In this document: in pieces, positions 18,734 through 27,471 of the stretch
Layout of the letters: each line of letters begins with the position of its first letter
Position numbering within the stretch: position 1 is the first letter of the stretch
Source: Pelagibius marinus
Lineage (GTDB): Bacteria; Pseudomonadota; Alphaproteobacteria; Kiloniellales; Kiloniellaceae
DNA length: 64,000 nucleotides
Direction: 5' to 3'
Assembly: GCF_014925385.1 (NCBI RefSeq)
Contig: NZ_JACSDK010000010.1
Location: forward strand, 310,001 to 374,000
Position numbers and translations under genes: made by a program
The notes under the pieces: generated by a model
The model's input: only the letters and a program-made list of their open reading frames with translations
What the model was told of the DNA's origin: nothing
The model's database searches: none

Positions 18734-19788
18734 CGACGACCTTGGAGGAATCGCGCCTGGCCGGGCGCAAGGCACCGCTGGAGGCCTTTCTGGCCAAGGC
18801 GGCGGGGGCGAAAGCCGTGGAGGTGGTCGACGCCCGCCCGCTCAGCGGCGGCGCCATCCAGGAAAACTGGCTGCTGGACCTGGTGATCCACGGCGGCCCC
18901 ATGGCGGGCCCGCTGGAGGCGGTGCTGCGCACGGATGCGCCGTCCACGGTCGCCGTCAGCCGCAGCCGCGCCGAGGAGTTCGCTTTGCTGAAGGTGGCGC
19001 AGCAGGCCGGCGTGACGGTGCCGGAGCCGCTGTGGCTCTGCGAGGAGCCGTCGGTGCTGGGCAAGACCTTCTACATCATGCGCCGGGTGGCGGGCACCGC
19101 AGTGCCGCACCGCCTGATGAAGGAAAGCGATCTGGGGGGCGACCGCGACGAACTGGCCGGGCGCTTGGGCATGGAGCTGGCGCGCATCCACTCGGTGACG
19201 CCGCCGCGCGAGGAACTTGCCTTTCTCGGCACGCCCTCGGCGGACCCGGCCCTGGAGGCCGTGGCGCGCTACCGCGCCTATCTCGACGCGCTGGGCGGCA
19301 GCTACCTGGCGCTGGAGTGGGGACTCAGATGGTGCGAACTGCACGCGCCCGAGCCACAGGGGCCGGTCCTGGTGCATCAGGATTTCCGCACCGGCAACTA
19401 CATGGTCGACCGGCACGGCCTGACCGGGATCCTGGACTGGGAGTTCTGCGACTGGGGCGACCCGATGACCGACATCGGCTGGTTCTGCGCCGCCTGCTGG
19501 CGCTACAGCCATCCGGAGCTGGAGGCCGGCGGCATCGCCCCGCGCGGGCCCTTCTACCACGAGTACGAGGCCGTCTCGGGCCGGCGCATCGATCCCCAGG
19601 CCGTGGCCTTCTGGGAGGTCATGGCCCACATCCGCTGGGCGGTGATCGCCCTGCAGCAGGGTGAGCGCACGCTGTCCGGCGGCGAGGACTCGCTGGAGCT
19701 GGCGCTAACGGGCCGTGTCTATCCGCCGGCGATCGAGGAGGAGATCCTTCGCCAGTGCGGCCCCGACCAATGGAAGGCAAGCGAATGA
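18730..19788 (+). CDS. APH-family phosphotransferase, LvaA-like
   Basis: 352 residues of the aminoglycoside-phosphotransferase fold (ACAD10/11 N-terminal kinase type). The catalytic loop HQDFRTGN gives H216, D218 and N223, and the metal-binding D236 lies in GILDWEFCDWGDP. The N-terminal part has the nucleotide loop around LSGGAIQENW. Its position between an acyl-CoA dehydrogenase and a DUF6285 protein points to phosphorylating a 4-hydroxyacyl-CoA rather than an antibiotic. ATGA overlaps couple it at both ends. Confidence 0.9.
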   Translation: MTTTLEESRLAGRKAPLEAFLAKAAGAKAVEVVDARPLSGGAIQENWLLDLVIHGGPMAGPLEAVLRTDAPSTVAVSRSRAEEFALLKVAQQAGVTVPEPLWLCEEPSVLGKTFYIMRRVAGTAVPHRLMKESDLGGDRDELAGRLGMELARIHSVTPPREELAFLGTPSADPALEAVARYRAYLDALGGSYLALEWGLRWCELHAPEPQGPVLVHQDFRTGNYMVDRHGLTGILDWEFCDWGDPMTDIGWFCAACWRYSHPELEAGGIAPRGPFYHEYEAVSGRRIDPQAVAFWEVMAHIRWAVIALQQGERTLSGGEDSLELALTGRVYPPAIEEEILRQCGPDQWKASE

Positions 19789-20153
19789 GTGCAGGACAGG
19801 GGAAAGGAGGCGGGGAGGCCGACGGCGTTCGCCTGCTGCATCTGGCGCGGCGCGAGTTGCTGGACGTTGTCCTGCCGACACTGGAGGGAGATGCGCGTTA
19901 CCGCGCCCGGCTGATCGCCAACGCCATGAAGATCGCGGCGCAGGAGATGGACCTCGGCGCAGGCAATGCGGCGGCGACAGCTGGTGAGTTGGAAGCCTTC
20001 GCCGCGGGGCTCGACGGCGCGCCGGCGGACGGCCCGCAGGGGCCCCGCGAAGCGATCCGCGATGCCCTGCGCAGCGGCGAAGTGGACGGCAATGCGGACC
20101 TCTTTGCCCTGCTTGAACGGATGACAGGGCGGCGCCGTGCCCTGCTGGGATAG
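19785..20153 (+). CDS. DUF6285 protein, LvaB-like kinase partner
   Basis: 122 residues, mostly helical, with LLHLARRELLDVVLPTLEGDARYRARLIANAMKIAAQE (given here in pieces: LLHLARRELLDVVLP, then RYRARLIANAMKIAARE-like sequence). DUF6285 proteins are found beside APH-type kinases. In the lva pathway the small protein LvaB is needed for LvaA kinase activity, and this gene sits in the equivalent place, directly downstream of the kinase in an ATGA overlap. A longer upstream start (19755) is possible but the overlap pattern of the operon favours ATG 19785. Last gene of the operon. Confidence 0.8.
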   Translation: MSAGQGKGGGEADGVRLLHLARRELLDVVLPTLEGDARYRARLIANAMKIAAQEMDLGAGNAAATAGELEAFAAGLDGAPADGPQGPREAIRDALRSGEVDGNADLFALLERMTGRRRALLG

Positions 20154-20647
20154 AGAATAGTCCATCTTCACGCAATGGTAGTATGGCGTGGAAGATGCGC
20201 CCTCCGTGGCGATTGCCGCCCGGCTAGCCTTAATCATTGAAGCTAAAGTTGAATTCGAGTTACCCCCAAGTTCCACAGGCCGCCGGGGGGCGGTCTCGTT
20301 GACAGGTTCAGAGGGTGGTGCGAGCATCCTTCTCAACCGTCAGATATCACGCAAAAAAGCAGGGCAAAGTCAGGTGAGCAAGTTTCGCTCGGGGAACCGT
20401 GCAACCTTCATCAGTCCTTATCTTCGCCGACCGCTCCGTTCCCTCAACAAGGTGCTGAGCGAGCGTGACGATCAGGATGAGGACGTTGCGCCGCAGCAGC
20501 CTGCCAATGACTCGTGCACCGATTCAGGTTCTTCAACCTGGAGGCGGGAGCGCAAGTCGGTCGTCGCTTCCGAATAGCGGCCGACGGCGGCGCGGGCCGC
20601 ATCTCCGACAAGAATGAGTGAGAATCCGGCGCGACGCCGGAAAGAAG
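20154..20647. other. Noncoding stretch after the lva-like operon
   Basis: Nearly 500 bases with no convincing gene. It has A/T-richer patches (for example near 20230-20265 and 20340-20375) compared with the flanking genes. A GTG-started frame from 20188 to 20577 has no family features and Ser/Arg-rich composition, so I do not call it. The stem CAGGGC/GCCCTG overlapping the DUF6285 stop region (about 20126-20145) may terminate the operon. I recognise nothing else here. Confidence 0.4.
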
Positions 20648-21085
20648 CTACCCGGCCAGCGCTTCGGGGTGGCGCTCCAGGTCGACCATGTTGCGGATGC
20701 AGATCGAGATCAGGCCCAGGGAGTCTTCCGAGAAATCGAACTCGATGCCGATTTCCTTGGCGCTTTGCCACACCGTGGCGCAGTGGACAGGCCCGCTGTC
20801 GGGGTGGTTGAGCTCGACCGTGGCGTCTCCGGACGAGGAGAGCTTCGGCGGCTCGCTGTCGAAGATCAGCTTGGCGCCGCCCAGGGAGACATCGGCGACG
20901 GTGCAGAGCAGAACCTTGCCGTCCACGTTCGCGGCCAGGGCAAAGCTCTTTTCAGCCGCGTAGCGGGGCCACTCGCGACGGTTCTGCGTCCGTGTTGGGG
21001 CCGTGGAAACACCCGATTTAGCCAAGGCTTCTGCCCATCCCTTTGTTGAGCTGCGGTGCGGCGAGCCTTTCGCCGCAACCTGCAA
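20648..21085 (-). CDS. PilZ domain protein
   Basis: Up to 145 residues with one PilZ domain: RREWPRY in place of the RxxxR arm, then VADVSLGGAKLIF as the (D/N)xSxxG motif, and a closing barrel strand GIEFDF. PilZ domains bind cyclic di-GMP and often control polysaccharide export or motility. No second domain is present. The start is unsure: only TTG codons (21085 and 21022) are available upstream of the domain. It lies about 1 kb before the exopolysaccharide locus, so control of that locus is a reasonable inference. Confidence 0.8.
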   Translation of the reverse strand: MQVAAKGSPHRSSTKGWAEALAKSGVSTAPTRTQNRREWPRYAAEKSFALAANVDGKVLLCTVADVSLGGAKLIFDSEPPKLSSSGDATVELNHPDSGPVHCATVWQSAKEIGIEFDFSEDSLGLISICIRNMVDLERHPEALAG

Positions 21086-21157
21086 AAAAGGGTGGCCTCA
21101 GAATCTTAACAATTCGTTATCAATCCGTTTAGGTCGGCTGAGGAGGCGCCTGGGCCG

Positions 21158-21724
21158 TCAGATATCCAGGCAGTCACCCAGGATGGGGGCGCCGGCGGGC
21201 AGGCGCACAGCGGCGCCGATCAGCGCCGTCACGTTGTCGGCTGTGTCGCAGAGCGGCAGGAAAAGCCGCTCGTAGCGGATCTTGCGACCGTCATGCTTGG
21301 TGTATTCGCCGCTCATGTAGGCGGGCGCGATCTTGTCGACCACCTGGTCGAGGATCTCGAAGGTACCGGTCCCGCCGATGCCGAAATCGACCTCGTCCAG
21401 GTAGCGCCCGGTCAGGTCGCAGCCGTACCAGTTGACGATCTGGTTTCCCATCATGCGCACGCGGTAGCGGCGCGGCGCCGCTTCGACATCGAAGAGACCG
21501 ATGTGCGGCAGGACGCTGCCGATCTCGTTCGGGTCGATATCGCTGCGCGCCGGCGCCGGTCGGCCCCTGCGTAAGCGCCGCCAGTTGCTGTACAACGCTT
21601 TGAGCACATCGGCCCGCAGCCGTTGCTCGAAAGAATCGATTGCTACCTGTAACACCGTCGCCTGCCAAGATAGCGCCTGCGGCGCGTCGGATTTGATCAA
21701 TTCTCCCCCACTGACCGGTTCCAA
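21158..21724 (-). CDS. PAS_5-type PAS domain protein
   Basis: 188 residues with a PAS_5 domain from about residue 40: LYSNWRRLRRGRPAPARSDIDPNEIGSVLPHIGLFD (split: NWRRLRRGRPAPAR, then SDIDPNEIGSVLP), then RVRMMGNQIVNWYG and the C-terminal YERLFLPL strand. No output domain. It is a paralogue of the 2091-2579 protein and nearer to the family consensus. The frame opens at TTG 21724; GTG 21655 is an alternative start. It is divergent from galE, 376 bases away, so its promoter probably shares the region before the exopolysaccharide genes. Confidence 0.8.
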   Translation of the reverse strand: MEPVSGGELIKSDAPQALSWQATVLQVAIDSFEQRLRADVLKALYSNWRRLRRGRPAPARSDIDPNEIGSVLPHIGLFDVEAAPRRYRVRMMGNQIVNWYGCDLTGRYLDEVDFGIGGTGTFEILDQVVDKIAPAYMSGEYTKHDGRKIRYERLFLPLCDTADNVTALIGAAVRLPAGAPILGDCLDI

Positions 21725-22100
21725 GCAACCATGGCGTCATCGCCTGAAAGTCCCGGGTACCGGAGTGTGCGTCGTTAGCCCCAAATCTGTCCAACAAATG
21801 CTACAAGCCACGGCGCGCGAACCAGATAAGACTCACAGTTGCCATTGGAACTGGAAATCAACCAGGCCCGAGCCAATCGGGCCGGAAAACTTGGCCGCAC
21901 GGGAACAGGGTTCACAGGCGAGTCACCCTCGCCAGGCTCGACCGGGCATCTGTTAGTCTGCAGAGCGTTCCCGCGGCGGCAATCACGGGAGGAGCAACCG
22001 ACCAGCGGTGCCGGCGTCGTGCCGGTGCCGGGTGATTGTCGCACGCCAGACGGGACGTCGGGGACACGGACAACGTCTAGTAATGTGAGGTAATCCAGCA
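21725..22100. promoter_or_regulatory. Divergent control region before the exopolysaccharide locus
   Basis: 376 bases between the PAS_5 gene and galE with no gene. It contains a perfect hairpin GGCCCGA-GCCAA-TCGGGCC (21865-21883) and a smaller one GGCGAG-TCACC-CTCGCC near 21915-21931, neither followed by a T-run. GTGAGG near 22085-22090 is the likely ribosome binding site for galE. No promoter can be assigned with confidence. Confidence 0.4.
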
Positions 22101-23123
22101 ATGGCAGTCAAAGATGCAACCTTGATCACCGGAGGGGCCGGATACATCGGCAGCCATGCCGTGCTGGCGCTGCGCGATGCGGGACGTCCGGTGGTTGTTC
22201 TGGACAACCTCTCGACCGGCGCGCGCCGCGTGGTGCCGGAGGACGTGCCCTTCATAGAAGGAGACGCCGGCGACCAGGCCCTGGTCGCATCGATCCTCGC
22301 CGATTACGACGTCGGCTCGGTGATCCACTTCGCCGGCAGCATTCTGGTCGAGGAGTCGGTGCGCGAGCCGCTGGCCTATTACCGGAACAATGTCGGCACC
22401 AGCGCCAAGTTGCTGCAGACCTGTGTGGAGGCCGGCATCAGGCGGTTCATTTTCTCCTCCACGGCCGCTGTCTATGGGGCGGCGGAAGTGTCGCCGATTC
22501 CAGAGAATGCGCCGAGCTTGCCGATCAATCCCTACGGCAGCACCAAGCTGGTCACCGAGTGGATGCTGCAGGATGCCGCGGCGGCTTCGGGACTGCGCTT
22601 CGTCGCCCTGCGCTACTTCAACGTCGCCGGCGCCGATCCCGAAGGGCGCAGCGGTCAGCTCGGGCCGGTCGCCACCCATCTGGTCAAAATCGCCAGCCAG
22701 GTCGTCGCCGGCACGAGGGAATCGATCGCCATCTACGGCGACGACTACGACACGCCGGACGGTACCTGCGTGCGCGACTACATCCACGTCTCCGACCTGG
22801 CCGACGCGCACCTGGCCGCTCTTGCCTATCTGGAGAAAGGCGGGGAGAGCCGCATTCTCAACTGCGGCTACGGCCACGGCTATTCGGTGAAGGAGGTCCT
22901 GGCCGCGGTGGAGCGCTGCGTCGGCCGGCCGCTCAATCCCACGGTCGGCCCCCGGCGTCCGGGCGATCCGCCGATCCTGGTGGCCGACGTGACGGCTCTG
23001 CGCCGGACGCTCGCCTGGACGCCGCGTTTCGACGACCTGGAACAGATCATCACTTCCGCCGTCAATTGGGAGAAGTCCATTCCACCGGCCACAGAGGAGA
23101 AGCCTTCGCGTGAGCAAGCCTGA
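22101..23123 (+). CDS. galE: UDP-glucose 4-epimerase GalE (ExoB-like)
   Basis: 340 residues, extended SDR epimerase interconverting UDP-glucose and UDP-galactose. NAD loop GGAGYIGSH (residues 11-19), SSTAAVYG (119-126) and the catalytic pair Y145xxxK149 in NPYGSTK are intact, as is the RYFNVAGA segment. First gene of the exopolysaccharide locus; its last 14 bases overlap the next gene. It would supply UDP-galactose for a galactose-containing repeat unit, as ExoB does for succinoglycan. Confidence 0.93.
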   Translation: MAVKDATLITGGAGYIGSHAVLALRDAGRPVVVLDNLSTGARRVVPEDVPFIEGDAGDQALVASILADYDVGSVIHFAGSILVEESVREPLAYYRNNVGTSAKLLQTCVEAGIRRFIFSSTAAVYGAAEVSPIPENAPSLPINPYGSTKLVTEWMLQDAAAASGLRFVALRYFNVAGADPEGRSGQLGPVATHLVKIASQVVAGTRESIAIYGDDYDTPDGTCVRDYIHVSDLADAHLAALAYLEKGGESRILNCGYGHGYSVKEVLAAVERCVGRPLNPTVGPRRPGDPPILVADVTALRRTLAWTPRFDDLEQIITSAVNWEKSIPPATEEKPSREQA

Positions 23124-24381
23124 GAGCCGCGCCGCCGCGGTGCCCGACAAGGAAATTGCCTTCACAGGCAGCGTCGCTTTCTTCGGCCACGACTGGACGG
23201 AGAGTACGGTCATCAAGCGGATCCGCGCTTTCTCGGGTCTCGGCCTGCGTGTCCTCGGCTTCAATTTCCGCCGCGACAAGTTCGGCAAGGACTTCACACC
23301 TTTCTGGGACAACGTCCATCTGGGCGTGACGGCGGACCGGGCTTACGGCAGACGCCTGCTGGCAATGCTTCTGGCCCTGCCCAGGGTGCTGCGCCACCGC
23401 CGCGAGCTGCGGCGGGTACGCTTCTTCTACGCCCGCAACATCGACATGTGCGCCTTGGCGCTGGCCGCCAAGCTGCTGACCGGGGCCTCGGCGCCGCTGG
23501 TCTACGAGGTGCTCGACGTGCAGCGGGTGTTCATCGGCAGGGGACCGGCCTCGCTGCTGTTCCGCTGGGCCGAGCGACGTCTGCTCAAGCATTGCAAGCT
23601 TCTGGTCGTTTCTTCCCCGGATTTCGACAGCCACTACTTCCGCAGCCGCCAGGGCTACCGCGGGCGCGTCTTCCTGCTGGAGAACAAGATCAGCTTCGCC
23701 CAGGCCGCGGCGGTGGAACGTCCGGTCGAGACACCGGCGGCCGCCTGCGCCCCGCGCCCGGCGCCCGACAAGTGGGTCATCGGCTGGTTTGGCACACTGC
23801 GGTGCCCCAAGAGTCTCGCCATGCTGTGCCGCATCGCCGAGGCCCTGCCGGACAAGGTGGAGATTTACCTGCGCGGTGTGCCCACCGAGACCGGCCTGAG
23901 GGTCTTTCAGGAGGCTATCGCCGGCCATCCGAACATGATCTATGGCGGTGAGTACCGCAACCCGGACGACTTGGCGGAGATCTATGGGCGGGTGCACCTC
24001 ACCTGGGCTTTCGATTTCCTCGACGAGGGCACCAACTCCAAGTGGCTGCTGCCGAACCGGATCTACGAGGGCGGCTACTTCGGCAGCGTGGCGCTGACCT
24101 CCAGCGACACCCGGACCGGTGAGAAGGTGCGCGAGCTGGGACTCGGCTACACCTTCGAGGCGCCGGAGGTGGAGAACCTCATCGCCTTCCTGCGCTGGTA
24201 CTCCATCGACGAACACCTGGCGCGGCGCAGCCACATCCTATCGCTGCCGCGCCAGGAGTTCTGCGACCTCTATGATACGCAGGACCTCTGCGAGCTGATC
24301 CTCAGCCTGCCGCTCGGTCCGCAGCGACAGACGGCGGCGCCGCTGCTTCAGACCCGGGCGTCGGAGCATCCGAATGGATAG
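23110..24381 (+). CDS. Glycosyltransferase, GT-B fold (ExoL-like)
   Basis: 423 residues, GT4-type. The N-terminal half begins AFFGHDWTESTVIKRIRAF, and the C-terminal half has the GWFGTLR strand and the sugar-nucleotide region NRIYEGGYFG. No membrane segment. The architecture recalls ExoL of succinoglycan synthesis, but this is a resemblance and not a proof of linkage. Starts at GTG 23110 within the galE end and overlaps the next gene by 8 bases. Confidence 0.8.
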   Translation: MSKPESRAAAVPDKEIAFTGSVAFFGHDWTESTVIKRIRAFSGLGLRVLGFNFRRDKFGKDFTPFWDNVHLGVTADRAYGRRLLAMLLALPRVLRHRRELRRVRFFYARNIDMCALALAAKLLTGASAPLVYEVLDVQRVFIGRGPASLLFRWAERRLLKHCKLLVVSSPDFDSHYFRSRQGYRGRVFLLENKISFAQAAAVERPVETPAAACAPRPAPDKWVIGWFGTLRCPKSLAMLCRIAEALPDKVEIYLRGVPTETGLRVFQEAIAGHPNMIYGGEYRNPDDLAEIYGRVHLTWAFDFLDEGTNSKWLLPNRIYEGGYFGSVALTSSDTRTGEKVRELGLGYTFEAPEVENLIAFLRWYSIDEHLARRSHILSLPRQEFCDLYDTQDLCELILSLPLGPQRQTAAPLLQTRASEHPNG

Positions 24382-25531
24382 TACGCTGTCGATCGCGCTG
24401 CTCGGGCTCTGCGGCCTCTGTGCCCTGGCCATGGTCTATCCCTATGTGCTCTATCCGCTGATCCTGGCGCGCTTGCCGGAACGGCCGCTGCGACCCGTGG
24501 CGGGCCAGGCGGCGGTGCCGCGGCTGTCGCTGGCCTTCTGCGCCTACAACGAGGCAGCGGTGCTGCCGGTGAAGATCGAGAACCTGCGCGCGCTGCGCGC
24601 GGTGGAGCCGGAGCTGGAGATCCTCGCCTACTCGGACGGCAGTTCGGACGCCACGGCGGCGCTGCTGCAGGCCGAAGCGGACTGGATCAGGGTCTTCGCC
24701 GCCGAGGCGCGCCACGGCAAGAGCCACGGCATGAACACCCTGGTACAGGCGGCCTCGGGCGACATCATCGTCTTCACCGACGCCAACGTCATGGTCGATC
24801 CCGCCAGCCTGGCGGCGCTGCGCCGCGACTTCGCCGATCCCTTGGTCGGCTGCGTCTGCGGCAACCTGATTTATACCAATCTGGACGAAGGCGCGACGGC
24901 GGCTACGGGCTCGCTTTACTGGCGCCTGGAAGAGCGCATCAAGGCCCTGGAGAGCCGCAGCGGCTCGACCATGGGGGCCGACGGTGCGCTCTTCGCCGTA
25001 CGCCGGGCGCTCTATCCGCCGGTGCCGCCGGACATCATTGACGACATGTTCGTCTCGCTGAGCATTCTTTGCGACGGCCACCGGGTGCTGCGCGATCCGG
25101 CTGTGCTGGCCTACGAACGGGCGGCGACCGACAGCGCGGACGAGTTCAAGCGCAAGATCCGCATCGCCTGCCAGGCCTTCAACTGCCACCGCCTGTTGTC
25201 GCCACGGCTGCGTCGCCTGTCGCGGCTCGACCGCTTCAAGTACATCTCCCACAAATTGCTTCGCTGGTTCGGGATCTACTTCTTCGCGCTGGGCGCCCTG
25301 GCCGCCGCCGCCTGGCTGGTGATGCAGGGGCTCGCGCTTCTGGCCCTGGCAGGCCTGGCCGCGGGCGCGCTGCTCTATGGCGCCGGGCGTGCCGGCGTTC
25401 CGATGCTGCTGGCCAAGGCCGTGGAGATCCTGCGGGCCATGGCGGCCACCGGCATCGGGCTCTTCAAATCGCGCCGGGGCGAGAGGTTTCAGACCTGGGA
25501 CTTGCCGGCCAGCAGCCGGAAGCCGGGCTAG
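24374..25531 (+). CDS. Membrane-associated glycosyltransferase family 2
   Basis: 385 residues. An N-terminal membrane segment (LLGLCGLCALAMVYPYVLY) precedes a GT-A domain with FCAYNEAAVLPVKIENL, the nucleotide Asp in YSDGSSD and the DxD-like FTDANVMVD. Two or three hydrophobic segments follow residue 295. The topology is that of processive-like or lipid-linked GT2 enzymes acting on the cytoplasmic face. Converges with the GH16 gene and shares 4 bases with its end. Confidence 0.87.
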   Translation: MDSTLSIALLGLCGLCALAMVYPYVLYPLILARLPERPLRPVAGQAAVPRLSLAFCAYNEAAVLPVKIENLRALRAVEPELEILAYSDGSSDATAALLQAEADWIRVFAAEARHGKSHGMNTLVQAASGDIIVFTDANVMVDPASLAALRRDFADPLVGCVCGNLIYTNLDEGATAATGSLYWRLEERIKALESRSGSTMGADGALFAVRRALYPPVPPDIIDDMFVSLSILCDGHRVLRDPAVLAYERAATDSADEFKRKIRIACQAFNCHRLLSPRLRRLSRLDRFKYISHKLLRWFGIYFFALGALAAAAWLVMQGLALLALAGLAAGALLYGAGRAGVPMLLAKAVEILRAMAATGIGLFKSRRGERFQTWDLPASSRKPG

Positions 25532-26304
25532 TCATGGGGCCGGGGACCACAGCCTGGCGCGCCGTCTCCCAGGGGGCGGAAAGCCACGCAGTCGACCTCC
25601 GCCACCAGCGGGTGGCCGGGATAGGCGAAGCGGCCGATCCAACCGTCCAGATCGCGCCCGGCCCAGAGGTGCAGGTAGATCTTGCCCGGGGCGGCAGGCA
25701 GGGGGCCGCGCGCGCCGGTCTCCTCGTGCACCAGGCGGCCGTCGACGAACCAGCGGATCGCGTCCGGCCGCCACTCGAAGGCGTAGCTGTGGAAGTCCTC
25801 GGAGGCGTCGAACCCCAAATCGATATGGGTTTCATGTCCGCCGATACCGCCGGTGTAGTAGTTGAGCTGCACCTGGCGCGGCGATTTTCCGAGAAACTCG
25901 AAATCGATTTCGTCGTGCGGCGCGTCGAAGGTGGGGCCGGTGTAGGTGAAGAAGCCGGTGACCACGCCGGGCGCGGCCACCGCCTTGAGCCGCGCCTCGA
26001 AGCGGCCGTAGCCGAAGAAGGATTTTGTCTGGTATTCGCCCGAGGCGAAGGGACGCCCCGCCACCTCCTGGTCGGTGAGGCTGATCCGCAGGCGCCCGTC
26101 GCCGAGGCTCAGGTTCTGCCGCAGCCAGCCGGTCTGCACCTTTTCCCAGCCGTTGGCCCAGTCGTGCGACTTCAGCCAAAGGCCGCGGTCGAAGGTGTCC
26201 AGGGGATCGCGGAAGGCCGCCGGCGCCGCCGCGCCGCCGCTGCCCGCCAAGAACAGCGCGCAGGTGAAGAGAAGGGCGCGGCGCAGGCGGAGGGTAGAGA
26301 TCAT
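25528..26304 (-). CDS. Glycoside hydrolase family 16 glycanase (ExoK-like)
   Basis: 258 residues with a signal peptide (RRALLFTCALFLAGSGG, cleavage near residue 28), so exported. The GH16 active site DEIDFEFLG gives nucleophile E132, D134 and acid/base E136. Conserved GYGRFEARLK and SYAFEWRPDAIRWFVDG strands are present. GH16 enzymes cut beta-1,3 or beta-1,4 glucans; ExoK and related enzymes trim the polymer made by the cluster they sit in. It is the only minus-strand gene in the first part of the locus, so it is transcribed apart from the biosynthetic genes. Confidence 0.9.
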   Translation of the reverse strand: MISTLRLRRALLFTCALFLAGSGGAAAPAAFRDPLDTFDRGLWLKSHDWANGWEKVQTGWLRQNLSLGDGRLRISLTDQEVAGRPFASGEYQTKSFFGYGRFEARLKAVAAPGVVTGFFTYTGPTFDAPHDEIDFEFLGKSPRQVQLNYYTGGIGGHETHIDLGFDASEDFHSYAFEWRPDAIRWFVDGRLVHEETGARGPLPAAPGKIYLHLWAGRDLDGWIGRFAYPGHPLVAEVDCVAFRPLGDGAPGCGPRPHD

Positions 26305-26378
26305 CTCGTAGGGCTCTCCGGGGCGGCTGTTGCAGTTGAGCGGCGAGTCTATCGCGGGCCCTGTGGGGAGCCTGTGTC

Positions 26379-27329
26379 ATGCGTGTAGCGCTCTGCGCCG
26401 CGACCTTCCGGCGCCCCGAGGGGTTGGACCGCCTGCTGGACGCCATCGCCGGGCTGCAGGCGCCGCGCGACGAGTCAGGTCCGCTCGCCATAGAGATCGT
26501 CATCGTCGACAACAGCCCGGAGGCGGCGGCCCGGCAACAGGTCTGCGCCGCCGCTGCAGCGATGCCCTGGCCGCTCCACTATCTCTGCGAGCCGCAGCGC
26601 GGCATCACCTATGCCCGCAATGCCGCCTTGAACAAGGCTTTGGCGCTGAAGTGCGACTTCGTGGCCTTCATCGACGACGACGAGGTGCCGGCACCGCGCT
26701 GGCTGGCGGCCCTGCTGGCGGCCCAGCAGCGCAGCGGAGCCACGGCGGTTCTGGGCCCGGTGCAGCCGCTGCTGCCGCAGCAGACGCCCTCCTGGCTGGT
26801 CGCCGGCCGCTTTTTCGAGAGTCCGCCCTTTGCCGACGGCGCCGAGCTGCAGGACGCGCACACCGCCAACGTGCTCATTGACCTGAAGCGTCTGCGGTCG
26901 CTCGGGCTCGCCTTCGATCACCGCTTCGCGCTGACCGGCGGCGAAGACACCATGCTGTTTCGCGACCTGCTGGACGCCGGCGGGCGCATTGTCTTTGCCG
27001 CCGACGCGGTGGTCTACGAGACCGTGCCGCCCAGCCGCGCCCGCCTCGGTTGGCTGCTGCGGCGCTGGTATCGAACCGGCAACGTCGAGGCGGCGTTGTT
27101 CCTGCGCGGAAGGCGCCGGGGCGTCTGGCGGCGGCCGGTGAACGTGCTGCGCGGCCTGGCGCGGGTGGCGGTCGGCGGCGCATTGTTCGCGTGCAATCTT
27201 CTGGTGCTGGGCTTCGGGCGCAAGGACCGCATCGTCAGGCCGCTTTACACGCTGTGCCGCGGCTGCGGCATCCTCTCCAGCAGCTTCGGCCGGGACTACG
27301 TCGAGTATCGCGAGGTGCACGGCACATGA
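26379..27329 (+). CDS. Glycosyltransferase family 2 (ExoM-like)
   Basis: 316 residues. An N-terminal GT-A domain has ALCAATFRRPEGLDRLL, IVIVDNS and the metal motif FIDDDEVP, then a C-terminal hydrophobic segment near 265-285 (VAVGGALFACNLLVLGFG). The ATFRRP opening and the C-terminal membrane helix recall ExoM-type enzymes. ATG 26379 is 74 bases from the divergent GH16 gene, so the two may share a control region. Confidence 0.85.
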   Translation: MRVALCAATFRRPEGLDRLLDAIAGLQAPRDESGPLAIEIVIVDNSPEAAARQQVCAAAAAMPWPLHYLCEPQRGITYARNAALNKALALKCDFVAFIDDDEVPAPRWLAALLAAQQRSGATAVLGPVQPLLPQQTPSWLVAGRFFESPPFADGAELQDAHTANVLIDLKRLRSLGLAFDHRFALTGGEDTMLFRDLLDAGGRIVFAADAVVYETVPPSRARLGWLLRRWYRTGNVEAALFLRGRRRGVWRRPVNVLRGLARVAVGGALFACNLLVLGFGRKDRIVRPLYTLCRGCGILSSSFGRDYVEYREVHGT

Positions 27330-27471
27330 AGCAGGACCGGCTTTGTGACTTTTCGCAAGCATCTGCGGGCCGGTCGGCTCGACCCGGGATGTCTTTGCTA
27401 GGTTCGAAGAAATCCACCGAGCGCGACGGCCAAACAACCCGGGAGCGACCCCTTTGGAGCCTTCCTCTCCA

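Noticed and set aside
19785-20153. Antibiotic-resistance reading of the neighbouring APH-type kinase
   Set aside because: The coupled acyl-CoA ligase, SDR, dehydrogenase and DUF6285 genes point to an acyl-CoA kinase; nothing suggests aminoglycoside resistance.
20188-20577. GTG-started frame of 129 codons after the DUF6285 gene
   Set aside because: Ser/Arg-rich translation without a fold or family signal, no ribosome site, and codon use unlike real genes here.
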